Below the pieces are notes generated by a model that made no database searches, had not been told where the DNA came from, and saw only the letters and a program-made list of their open reading frames with translations. From positions 1 through 5,027 of the forward strand of contig JAGUWA010000389.1 in NCBI GenBank assembly GCA_020062605.1: DNA of 5,027 bases, written 5' to 3'. The position numbers and the translations under genes were made by a program. Source of the stretch: Parvibaculum sp. (GTDB lineage Bacteria > Pseudomonadota > Alphaproteobacteria > Parvibaculales > Parvibaculaceae). Position 1 is the first letter of the stretch; the number at the start of each line of letters is the position of its first letter. This document shows positions 1 to 5,027 of this stretch, piece after piece.

Positions 1-97
1 ACCGCTCATTCGCGTGATGGCGGAAGGCGACGACGAAAAGCTCGTCGCTGCCGTCGTCAACGACATCGCCGCCGTGATCGAACACAACGCCGCTTGA
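1..97 (+). CDS. glmM: Phosphoglucosamine mutase GlmM, C-terminal end (partial)
   Basis: Only the last 31 codons and the TGA stop (95-97) are in the window; the gene begins upstream. The visible peptide starts PLIRVMAEGDDEKLV and ends in a short acidic/alanine-rich helix. The run 'PLIRVMAEG' is the usual ending of the phosphate-binding domain 4 loop (…SGTEPLIRVMxEG) of alpha-D-phosphohexomutases of the GlmM type, which convert glucosamine-6-phosphate to glucosamine-1-phosphate for UDP-GlcNAc, peptidoglycan and LPS synthesis in the cytoplasm. The phosphoserine active site and sugar-binding loops lie outside the window. A related phosphomannomutase could have a similar ending, but the spacing and the 'RVMAEGDDE' wording favour GlmM. 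The gene ends 9 bp before the stop of a convergent small gene, with no clear terminator between them. Confidence 0.85.
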   Translation, partial: PLIRVMAEGDDEKLVAAVVNDIAAVIEHNAA

Positions 98-106
98 TAT
101 CTCCTC

Positions 107-493
107 TCAGGGCGCGAAGCTTGAGCGGGCCTTCACGCCCCAATGGCCGTTTTCCAGTGTGACAACATAAATCGAGTCGAAATGACCGATTGTGCTGCCG
201 TCCGCGCGGTAGCGGGCGAAACGGGTGTCGAAGTGAACCTTGTCGGTGCCGGCATGGATCACTTCCCTGCGCTCCCAGTCGGAATGATCCCATTCCGCAA
301 GCGCGCCGCGCTCGAAGGTATCCTTCGGATGCCAGCCCGGCTTGTCGATGATGGCGAGCGTTCCCGAGGCCAGGCGAATGCTCGGAAAATTGAATGTCGC
401 CTCCCAGGCTTCAAGGTCGCGCGCGTTGAACGCGGTCATGAAATCGTCCAGGCATTTCTGTGCCCCGGCGATGGCATCGGCGTGGTCCGTCAT
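107..493 (-). CDS. SnoaL/NTF2-like small protein
   Basis: A 128-residue protein without signal peptide or membrane segment. The N-terminal helix (about residues 7-30, with FMTAFNARDLEAWEATFNFP) is the typical opening of the NTF2-like/SnoaL fold, in which a long helix followed by 'NARDxEAW' packs against a curved beta sheet. Later strands are visible as EVIHAGTDKVHFDTRFARYR (77-96) and SIYVVTLENGHWGVKARSSF (107-126), the usual paired strands ending in 'W.VKARSSF'. Length is normal for the family. The fold hosts isomerases, hydrolases and many proteins of unknown role, and nothing visible fixes a substrate. The ATG at 493 is supported by a strong Shine-Dalgarno (GGAGGAG on the minus strand, near 502-508). 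It is divergent from thiD, which starts 65 bp away, and convergent with glmM. Function is unknown. Confidence 0.82.
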   Translation of the reverse strand: MTDHADAIAGAQKCLDDFMTAFNARDLEAWEATFNFPSIRLASGTLAIIDKPGWHPKDTFERGALAEWDHSDWERREVIHAGTDKVHFDTRFARYRADGSTIGHFDSIYVVTLENGHWGVKARSSFAP

Positions 494-558
494 GGCCTGT
501 ATCTCCTCCCGTCGAGATGTGTTTTTCTACTCATCCACGCTTACATGAGAAACATCAA
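494..558. promoter_or_regulatory. Divergent intergenic region SnoaL-like / thiD
   Basis: These 65 bp must hold the promoters of both genes. Apart from the Shine-Dalgarno of the left gene and a T-rich stretch (GTTTTTCT, about 520-529), no consensus -35/-10 pair or operator can be named. The region is too short to hold a TPP riboswitch, and no complete THI-box was seen. Confidence 0.4.
501..509 (-). promoter_or_regulatory. Strong ribosome binding site of the SnoaL-like gene
   Basis: On the minus strand the bases just upstream of the ATG at 493 read GGGAGGAGAT, a near-perfect Shine-Dalgarno with a spacer of roughly 8-10 nt. It supports ATG 493 as the true start of the small gene. Confidence 0.6.
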
Positions 559-1374
559 ATGCAGAACGGCAAACAGGGGCGCGTGCTCATCGTCGCAGGT
601 TCGGACTCGGGCGGCGGCGCCGGCATCCAGGCCGACATCAAGGCCGTCACCGTCATGGGTGGTTTCGCCACCACGGCGGTCACCGCGATCACCGTTCAGA
701 ACACACTTGGCGTTCACGGCATCCATGAGGTGCCCGTCGATATCGTTGCGGCGCAGATGCGTGCCGTGCTTGACGATATAGGCACCGACGCCGTCAAGAC
801 CGGCATGCTGCACAGCGCGGCAATTGTCGAAGCCGTGGCAGAGGAACTTTCACGCCTCGACGAACTGCCGCCCCTCGTCGCCGATCCGGTGATGGTGGCA
901 AAAGGGGGCGCGTCGCTTCTCGAGGACGCGGCCGTCGCGGCACTCCGCGAGGTGCTGATCCCGCTCTCGGCCCTCGTCACGCCCAATGTCCCGGAGGCCG
1001 AAATCCTCACGGGCCGCAAGATTGTCGACGTGGAGGGGCAAAAGGCTGCTGCCGATGCGCTGCTCGGTCTCGGCGCCGAGGCCGTTCTCATCAAGGGCGG
1101 TCACCTTTCGGGCGACCTCATCTTCGACGTGCTGGCGACGCAGGAGACGATCCAGATTTTCTCCTCGCCGCGCATCGACACACGCCACACACATGGCACG
1201 GGCTGCACGCTTGCCTCCGCCATCGCCGCGCTTCTCGCGCAGGGCGTGGACCTCACCGCCGCCGTCGCCGCGTCGCGCGACTATGTGCATGAAGCCATTC
1301 GCACAGCGCCCGGTTTCGGCAAAGGGCACGGGCCGCTCAATTTTCTTGCGGTACTCGATGACGACGACGAATAG
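559..1374 (+). CDS. thiD: Hydroxymethylpyrimidine/phosphomethylpyrimidine kinase ThiD
   Basis: A 271-residue cytoplasmic ribokinase-fold enzyme that phosphorylates 4-amino-5-hydroxymethyl-2-methylpyrimidine (HMP) and then HMP-P to HMP-PP for thiamine synthesis. Family motifs appear in order: AGSDSGGGAGIQADIK (about 13-28, pyrimidine-binding loop), NTLGVHGI (about 48-55), DPVMVAKGGASLL (109-121), TPNVPEAEIL (141-150), LIKGGH (177-182) and HGTGCTLASAIAA (212-224, anion hole, catalytic region with the conserved Cys), then the GxGKGHGPLNF ending. Length matches the family norm of about 265-270. The open frame extends upstream to 460, but that extension is not ThiD-like and overlaps the divergent gene, so ATG 559 is preferred; it has only a weak purine stretch (GAGAAA) as ribosome site. 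No thiE, thiG or thiC is nearby, and no TPP riboswitch was recognised. Some ThiD homologues also phosphorylate pyridoxal; the GSDS and GTGC signatures favour ThiD. Confidence 0.95.
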   Translation: MQNGKQGRVLIVAGSDSGGGAGIQADIKAVTVMGGFATTAVTAITVQNTLGVHGIHEVPVDIVAAQMRAVLDDIGTDAVKTGMLHSAAIVEAVAEELSRLDELPPLVADPVMVAKGGASLLEDAAVAALREVLIPLSALVTPNVPEAEILTGRKIVDVEGQKAAADALLGLGAEAVLIKGGHLSGDLIFDVLATQETIQIFSSPRIDTRHTHGTGCTLASAIAALLAQGVDLTAAVAASRDYVHEAIRTAPGFGKGHGPLNFLAVLDDDDE

Positions 1375-1377
1375 CGT

Positions 1378-1851
1378 TCAGATTTTGCGTTCCATCAGCG
1401 GCAACTTGCGTCCCGGCACCGATCCGGAAGGAGCTTCGCCGCATATGTTGAAGCCTTCGCTTTCGTAGAAACCGGTGGCGTTCGGATCGGCTTCCACTCT
1501 CACGCGGTGGACGCCGTGGCGGCGCGCATGGTCCAGCATGTCCTGCATCAACCGGTGGCCGATGCCCGTGCCGATGTAGCGCGGTGCAACGAAGAACTCC
1601 TCCACATCGGCCGCGCCGTCATGGTAGCTCGCGGCGGAGAAGCCCGCGATCTCGCGGCCGGCCTGCGCCACGCGCATGCGGAAGCGGGCGATCTTTTCCG
1701 GTGTTACCCGGAGTTCGTCGCGACAGTTCTTCAAGAACTCTTCGTCATAGCCCCAATGGGCTTTCGACGCCTGTGCGAGCTCGGATAGCACCTCGCACTC
1801 GTCGGGCAGGACGGGGCGTATGAGCAGCGGCTGATGTTTCCGTGCGGTCAT
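1378..1851 (-). CDS. GNAT-family N-acetyltransferase
   Basis: A 157-residue single-domain protein of the Gcn5-related acetyltransferase family, which transfers an acetyl group from acetyl-CoA to an amine. The N-terminus has LIRPVLPDECEVLSELAQ (strand 1 and helix 1), then SKAHWGYDEEFL (29-40), a signature common to a widespread uncharacterised GNAT subgroup. Motif A is VEEFFVAPRYIGTGIGHRLM (83-102), with the pyrophosphate-binding loop R91-Y-I-G-T-G-I-G. Motif B is EADPNATGFYESEGF (120-134), with Tyr129 in the usual general-acid position. The C-terminal SGSVPGRKLPLM is also typical of this subgroup. The start ATG at 1851 is preceded by GGAGGA with about 6 nt spacing. The gene lies 80 bp downstream of mocR on the same strand and 3 bp from the thiD stop in convergent orientation. 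The substrate is not predictable; the ORF is complete. Confidence 0.9.
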   Translation of the reverse strand: MTARKHQPLLIRPVLPDECEVLSELAQASKAHWGYDEEFLKNCRDELRVTPEKIARFRMRVAQAGREIAGFSAASYHDGAADVEEFFVAPRYIGTGIGHRLMQDMLDHARRHGVHRVRVEADPNATGFYESEGFNICGEAPSGSVPGRKLPLMERKI

Positions 1852-1856
1852 GGCGG

Positions 1857-1864
1857 CTCCTCCA
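1857..1864 (-). promoter_or_regulatory. Ribosome binding site of the GNAT gene
   Basis: On the minus strand TTGGAGGAGCCGCC directly precedes the ATG at 1851. The GGAGGA core is close to consensus and decides the start of the acetyltransferase. Confidence 0.6.
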
Positions 1865-1915
1865 AGACGAGGAGCGTAGCAACAAGCCGCCGGGCCTTAA
1901 AGACGATTGAGTCGT

Positions 1916-1953
1916 AAAACCTCAGGCGGGATCACGCAGGCTCGACGATCCCG
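1916..1953 (-). terminator. Possible weak terminator at the mocR 3' end
   Basis: A perfect 7-bp inverted repeat, CGGGATC (1927-1933) and GATCCCG (1947-1953) with a 13-nt loop, spans the mocR stop codon (1932-1934). On the minus strand it is followed, after about 7 nt, by TTTT (1916-1919). The gap between stem and T run and the long loop make it a poor intrinsic terminator; mocR and the downstream GNAT gene might instead be cotranscribed. Confidence 0.22.
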
Positions 1954-3362
1954 ATATGGGATTCCGAAAGCAGCGAGGCGACGACGGTGAGTCCGCGCGC
2001 AAGTTCCTCGCGTGTTTGCGGCTGGCCGATCGCGAGGCGCACATGGCGCGCGGCGCGGTCGGTCCGTCCCACCATGAAATCCTCACCAGCGGCGATGGCG
2101 ACGCCGCGCGCGCGCGCCGCTTCCACGAAACCGTGCGCGCGCCACGCGTCGGGCAGCTCAAGCCACACATAAAGGGCGGCTGATTGCGCCGTCAGCCTTT
2201 GTCTGCCGAGCGCCTGCGTCGTCATCTCATGGCGTGCTGCCATTTCACTACGGATGCGCGCGCAGAGCTCCGCTGCGTCGCCGGTTTCGATCAGGCGGCT
2301 GCCAAGTTCCGCCATGAGCGGCGGCACGGTCTGGCCGAAGCCGTTCTGGATCGCACGGGCGCGTTCCAGCAGCCGCGGTGGCGGTTTCAGGAAACCCACG
2401 CGCAAGCCGCAGCCAACGGTTTTGGCGAGGCTCGTCGCGTACCAGGTGCGCTCGGGGGCGAATTGCGCGATGGGCGGCGGGCGTTGCCCGGCAAGCGCGC
2501 CGTATATGTCGTCCTCGATGATCGACATGTCGTGCCTTGCCGCGAGTTCCGCGATCTGCCGGCGCCGTGTCTCGCTCATGGTGGCGCCTGTCGGGTTTTG
2601 CAACGTCGGCACGATGAAGAGTGCGGCGGGATGCTGTTCGCGGATGGCGCGCTCGAGTGCTTCCGGCACCATGCCTTCCGCATCGATGTCGACAGGTGCG
2701 ACGCGGCGGCCCATGAGGCCCGCCTGTTGCACCATGGCGTGATAGGTCAGTTCTTCGGTGAGGATGAGGTCGCCGGGCTCCGTCGCTGCGAGAATGGATG
2801 TGAGGATCGCCTGCTGCGTGCCCGAGCAAACGAGCACGTCGCCGGGTTGCAGGGTGAAATCTCCAAAGGACAGCCACGCGGCTGCGGCGCGGCGATGCCG
2901 TTCCTCGCCGCCCGGTGCCAGATAGGTATTGAAGGGGGAGGGGGCGCCGTGAGCTTGCTCTTCGGCGAGCAGTGCGGTCATGGCGGCTCCCACGATCTCC
3001 GTCTGTCCGGCGGGTGGCGCAAGAGCCGCCTTCATCGCGGCCTCGGTCGCTTCCGGCATGGTGAGGAAGGCGGCAGAGCCGACGCCCGTTCCGCCCTGCA
3101 CATGAACGCCCTGTCCGAGCACATAGGTGCCCCGGCCGACTTCGCCTGCTACTTCGCCCCGGCTTGCCGCGAGTGCATAGGCGCGTGAAACGGTGCCGAC
3201 GGTCACGCCGAGTTCATAGGCGAGGTCGCGAAGCGGCGGCAGTCTCGTGCCGGGCGGCACGGCTCCGGACCGGATGGTATCGCGCAACCGGTCGGCGATG
3301 GCGCGGTAGCGTGGGCCTGGCCGGGCGGCGATGTCCTCGCGATCGAAGATTGAAATTGTCAT
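1932..3362 (-). CDS. MocR-type regulator (GntR winged helix fused to aminotransferase-like domain)
   Basis: A 476-residue cytoplasmic transcription factor of the MocR/GabR/PdxR class. Residues about 19-81 are a GntR winged helix: YRAIADRLRDTIRSGAVPPG, then LPPLRDLAYELGVTVGTVSRAY (recognition helix), then the wing GEVGRGTYV. After a linker (about 85-145) comes a fold-type I aminotransferase-like domain to the C-terminus: SGTQQAI (180-186), the cofactor-contacting NPTG (256-259), EDDIYG (283-288) with the pyridine-binding Asp and Tyr, and TSLAKTVGCGLRVGF (310-324), in which Lys314 is the expected PLP Schiff-base lysine. All key PLP residues are present, so PLP should bind; whether catalysis remains is unknown. 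The frame opens at 3452, but the 30 extra residues are encoded in the intergenic region and are not family-like, so ATG 3362 is chosen. It is divergent from phzF and probably controls it and itself. The effector is unknown. Confidence 0.93.
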   Translation of the reverse strand: MTISIFDREDIAARPGPRYRAIADRLRDTIRSGAVPPGTRLPPLRDLAYELGVTVGTVSRAYALAASRGEVAGEVGRGTYVLGQGVHVQGGTGVGSAAFLTMPEATEAAMKAALAPPAGQTEIVGAAMTALLAEEQAHGAPSPFNTYLAPGGEERHRRAAAAWLSFGDFTLQPGDVLVCSGTQQAILTSILAATEPGDLILTEELTYHAMVQQAGLMGRRVAPVDIDAEGMVPEALERAIREQHPAALFIVPTLQNPTGATMSETRRRQIAELAARHDMSIIEDDIYGALAGQRPPPIAQFAPERTWYATSLAKTVGCGLRVGFLKPPPRLLERARAIQNGFGQTVPPLMAELGSRLIETGDAAELCARIRSEMAARHEMTTQALGRQRLTAQSAALYVWLELPDAWRAHGFVEAARARGVAIAAGEDFMVGRTDRAARHVRLAIGQPQTREELARGLTVVASLLSESHIGIVEPA

Positions 3363-3371
3363 GGTAACAAT
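3355..3371. promoter_or_regulatory. Candidate operator A: inverted repeat across the mocR start codon
   Basis: ATTGT (3355-3359) and ACAAT (3367-3371) form a 5-bp perfect inverted repeat with a 7-bp spacer, and one further position pairs inside the spacer (A3361 with T3365). It straddles the mocR ATG (3360-3362 on the minus strand). Its arms are the same as those of the inverted repeat upstream of phzF, suggesting an autoregulatory site. This is inferred from pattern only. Confidence 0.35.
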
Positions 3372-3415
3372 AAACTCATTGAATCCATTTTTTGAGTCAA
3401 TCATGTTCTGAATAC

Positions 3416-3424
3416 GGTGACAAT
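3416..3424 (+). promoter_or_regulatory. Candidate operator half-site B (GGTGACAAT)
   Basis: GGTGACAAT resembles GGTAACAAT at 3363-3371 and the right arm CGATACAAT at 3470-3478. The left partner arm is degenerate here. Copies A, B and C lie 53 and 54 bp apart on the same strand, about five helical turns each, compatible with binding on one DNA face. Also within a short GTGA-CAA-TCAC inverted repeat (3417-3427). Confidence 0.25.
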
Positions 3425-3462
3425 CACGGATTTCCTGCGATCTCTGAGCCAAATCTGATTAC

Positions 3463-3478
3463 ATTGTACCGATACAAT
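3463..3478. promoter_or_regulatory. Candidate MocR operator C: perfect inverted repeat over the phzF promoter
   Basis: ATTGTA-CCGA-TACAAT is a perfect 6-4-6 inverted repeat lying 25 bp before the phzF ATG. Its right arm, TACAAT (3473-3478), differs at one base from the consensus -10 hexamer TATAAT and lies at a distance that would give a short leader of about 18-20 nt. No good -35 hexamer is visible 16-18 bp upstream (region 3449-3456), which would fit a promoter needing an activator or one that is blocked by a bound repressor. Assignment to the adjacent MocR protein is inference from position. Confidence 0.5.
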
Positions 3479-3503
3479 CGACGACGAGAAGGGACGAAGG
3501 GTG

Positions 3504-4295
3504 ATGAAAGCGGTTCTCTATCAGGTCGATGCCTTTGCGGATCGCGTCTTCGAGGGCAATCCGGCGGCCATTGTGCCGCTGTCCGAATGGCCGTCCGATG
3601 ACGTCATGCAGGCGATCGCGGCGGAGAACAATCTTGCCGAGACCGCGTTCTTCGCGCCGGAAGGCGAGGGGTACCGGCTGCGCTGGTTCACGCCGGCCGT
3701 CGAGGTCGATCTCTGCGGCCATGCAACGCTCGCTTCCGCTCACGTCCTCTTCGCGCATCTGGGATATGCGAAGCCTGAAATCCATTTCGAGACGCGAAGC
3801 GGCAGGCTCGTCGTGACACGCGAGGGCGACAGGCTCTCCATGAATTTTCCAGCCGCAAGTCCGAAGCCTTATCCCGCTCCCGAAGCGATCGCAGAGGTAC
3901 TTGGCGGCAAGCCGCGCGTCTGGCTCAAGACGTCGAACCTCATGGCCGTTTTCGACACGGCGGAGGAGGTCGTCGCCCTCACGCCCGATTTTCCCGCGCT
4001 CGGCCGTCTGCTCACGCCGCTCAATGCAGGGCTCATCGCCACGGCGCCGGGAAGCGACGGTATCGATTTCGTGTCGCGTTTCTTCGCACCCTCTCACGGC
4101 ATCGACGAAGATCCGGTCACGGGCTCGGCCCATTGCACCAGCGTTCCCTATTGGTCGAGAAAGCTCGGCAAGGCCGATCTCGTTGCACGGCAGATATCGA
4201 AACGCGGTGGCACGCTCTGGTGCACGGATGCGGGTGAGCGTGTGATCCTGCGCGGGCGCTGCGCCGACTACATGAAGGCCGAAATCTCCTTCTGA
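3504..4295 (+). CDS. PhzF-family isomerase/epimerase
   Basis: A 263-residue cytoplasmic protein of the PhzF/diaminopimelate-epimerase-like fold: two similar hotdog-like halves with the active site between them. Signature blocks are VDAFADRVFEGNPAAIV (8-24), NNLAETAFF (42-50), RWFTPAVEVDLCGHATLASAHVLF (60-83) and RFFAPSHGIDEDPVTGSAHC (192-211). Residues matching the catalytic and binding set of phenazine PhzF (Glu45, His74, Asp208, Ser213 there) are here Glu46, His73, Asp203 and Ser208, so it should be active. Length is normal for the short PhzF-like group (about 260-300). No phenazine genes are present, so phenazine synthesis is unlikely; the substrate is unknown. ATG 3504 gives the usual PhzF start; an in-frame GTG immediately before it (3501) is an alternative, and GAAGGG (3488-3493) fits either. 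It is divergent from mocR and probably its target. The ORF is intact. Confidence 0.92.
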   Translation: MKAVLYQVDAFADRVFEGNPAAIVPLSEWPSDDVMQAIAAENNLAETAFFAPEGEGYRLRWFTPAVEVDLCGHATLASAHVLFAHLGYAKPEIHFETRSGRLVVTREGDRLSMNFPAASPKPYPAPEAIAEVLGGKPRVWLKTSNLMAVFDTAEEVVALTPDFPALGRLLTPLNAGLIATAPGSDGIDFVSRFFAPSHGIDEDPVTGSAHCTSVPYWSRKLGKADLVARQISKRGGTLWCTDAGERVILRGRCADYMKAEISF

Positions 4296-4328
4296 CTTCT
4301 TTCATGGCGGTGCCACGATGCACGACCA

Positions 4329-4724
4329 GGCCTGCCGCAGGTCTTTCTCGCGCTGAAGTTCATCGGCTTCGCCTATATCTGCTGGCTCGCATGGACGCTC
4401 GCCCGGTCGGGTTTCGGCGGCCGGGTGCACGATTTCGCGCCCTCCTTCTGGGCGGGCGTTGCGCTTCACCCGGTGAACCCGAAAGCCTATGTGCAGACCG
4501 TCATGGTCTTTTCGGCCTTCGTCGTTCCCGAAACTGCCTACGCGCCGCAGGCCATCATTCTCGCCGTGCTCTGCCTCGTCACGATGATGGCGGCGACTTC
4601 GCTCTGGGGGATGGGGGGCAATGCGATCCGCCTCTTCGTGCGCGACCCGCGGGTGATGCGCTTCGTCGCCGTTGCCGCTTCCGCCTTCATGGTGGCGAGC
4701 GTCGGCGCGGCGCTTATTCTCTGA
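4329..4724 (+). pseudogene. LysE/RhtB-family exporter, 5'-truncated remnant
   Basis: The frame ending at TGA 4722-4724 encodes the C-terminal two thirds of a LysE/RhtB-type amino acid exporter. Visible are a membrane helix VFLALKFIGFAYICWLAWTLA (the usual 'LKxxGxAYLxWLGW' segment that normally sits near residue 65), FWAGVALHPVNPKAYVQTVMVFSAF with the family hallmark NPKA, then two hydrophobic helices (AIILAVLCLVTMMAA and FVAVAASAFMVASVGAALIL). The first 60 or so residues, with two helices and the conserved N-terminal 'TPGP' region, are missing, and phzF occupies the DNA where they would lie. No ATG exists in this frame; the earliest alternative start is GTG 4425, which would give about 99 residues. 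The frame is open back to the phzF stop at 4293. Most likely a deletion remnant; a short translated fragment cannot be excluded. The 3' end overlaps the next gene by 11 bp. Confidence 0.75.
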
Positions 4725-5027
4725 TCTTTATCCGCCACTCGCTCACCGCGATCCCGGCAAGGATGAAGGCGAGTCCCGTCAGTACACGGAAACTCAGTTC
4801 CTCGCCGAAGACGAGATAACCCGCGAACGCCGCAAAGACGGGCACGAGGTAGTTGGTGAGCGAGACGAAGGTCGGTCCTGCGCGGTCGATGAGACGGAAG
4901 AAGACGAGGGCGGCAAGCCCGGTCGAAAAAATCCCAAGCCCCGCCACGCCGAGGAGCGAAGCCGCACTTGCCGATGCAAGCGCCGCGGGCGGCGTGACGA
5001 TGCCGGCCATCGTGGTGCCCGCGACAG
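4714..5027 (-). CDS. EamA/DMT-superfamily transporter, C-terminal part (partial)
   Basis: The C-terminal 103 residues and the TAA stop (4714-4716) of an inner-membrane permease; the gene continues past the right edge, since the frame stays open to base 5027 and the ATG at 5010 is internal. The sequence shows the second EamA repeat: LLGVAGLGIFSTGLAALVFFRLIDRAGPTFVSL (helices 7-8), NYLVPVFAAFAGYLVFGEEL (helix 9, with the typical 'PVxAxxxGxxxxGEEL' motif) and VLTGLAFILAGIAVSEW (helix 10), ending in a basic tail (WRIKIRE). EamA proteins of the drug/metabolite transporter superfamily export amino acids and metabolites; the substrate here is unknown. It is convergent with the LysE-like remnant, overlapping by 11 bp. 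A role together with mocR-phzF is possible but not shown. Confidence 0.88.
   Translation of the reverse strand, partial: VAGTTMAGIVTPPAALASASAASLLGVAGLGIFSTGLAALVFFRLIDRAGPTFVSLTNYLVPVFAAFAGYLVFGEELSFRVLTGLAFILAGIAVSEWRIKIRE

Noticed and set aside
460..558. Upstream extension of the thiD frame, including ATG 517
   Set aside because: The extra residues are not ThiD-like, and the part before 494 overlaps the divergent gene; there is no ribosome site at 517.
494..558. TPP riboswitch before thiD
   Set aside because: Only 65 bp are available and a lone TGAGA is seen, without the rest of the THI-box core.
850..1329. Minus-strand open frame opposite thiD
   Set aside because: Antisense to all ThiD catalytic motifs; composition is low-complexity arginine/glycine-rich as expected for a shadow.
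1892..1915. Short ACGA/TCGT hairpin between GNAT and mocR as terminator
   Set aside because: The stem is only 4 bp and the following T stretch is very short; too weak to call.
2184..3188. Long plus-strand open frame (334 codons) opposite mocR
   Set aside because: Antisense shadow typical of GC-rich DNA; the mocR frame has strong GntR and aminotransferase motifs, and the opposite peptide has no recognisable domain.
3459..4133. Long minus-strand open frame (224 codons) opposite phzF
   Set aside because: Lies antisense to well-conserved PhzF motifs and resembles no family; a shadow.
3501..4295. Phenazine biosynthesis role for the PhzF-like protein
   Set aside because: No other phz genes are in the window, and most PhzF-fold proteins in such contexts are uncharacterised isomerases.
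4304..4819. Plus-strand frame starting at ATG 4304 after phzF
   Set aside because: Arginine- and proline-rich with no family resemblance, and it overlaps the recognisable LysE-like frame in another phase.

Overview
The window reads as a piece of a GC-rich alphaproteobacterial chromosome. GC-ending codons dominate, genes are tightly packed on both strands, and the gene families present (GlmM, ThiD, SnoaL/NTF2-like, GNAT, MocR, PhzF, LysE/RhtB, EamA) are ordinary for Hyphomicrobiales/Parvibaculum-like bacteria. The genus cannot be fixed from the sequence alone. There is no rRNA, tRNA, CRISPR array, insertion sequence or phage gene.

Left part (1-1851), housekeeping: the last 31 codons of glmM (phosphoglucosamine mutase, +) meet, tail to tail, a small NTF2-fold protein (-, 107-493). 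The small gene is divergent from thiD (+, 559-1374; hydroxymethylpyrimidine and HMP-phosphate kinase of thiamine synthesis). thiD ends 3 bp from the end of a convergent GNAT acetyltransferase (-, 1378-1851).

Right part (1932-5027), a small regulator/enzyme/transport module: a full-length MocR-type regulator (GntR winged helix fused to a PLP-binding aminotransferase-like domain, -, 1932-3362) is divergent from an intact PhzF-family isomerase/epimerase (+, 3504-4295). The AT-richer region between them carries a perfect 6-4-6 inverted repeat overlapping a -10-like hexamer, a second imperfect inverted repeat across the mocR start codon, and a third copy of the same half-site; these are plausible MocR operators. 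Directly after phzF, in the same frame past its stop codon, lies the C-terminal two thirds of a LysE/RhtB-family exporter with no N-terminus and no proper start, so it is best read as a 5'-truncated gene. It overlaps by 11 bp, tail to tail, the end of an EamA/DMT-family transporter that runs off the right edge.

The most interesting observations are the repeated half-sites in the mocR-phzF intergenic region and the decayed exporter beside an apparently intact regulator-enzyme pair. The effector and the PhzF substrate cannot be read from the sequence. I found no sign of a wholly new system.
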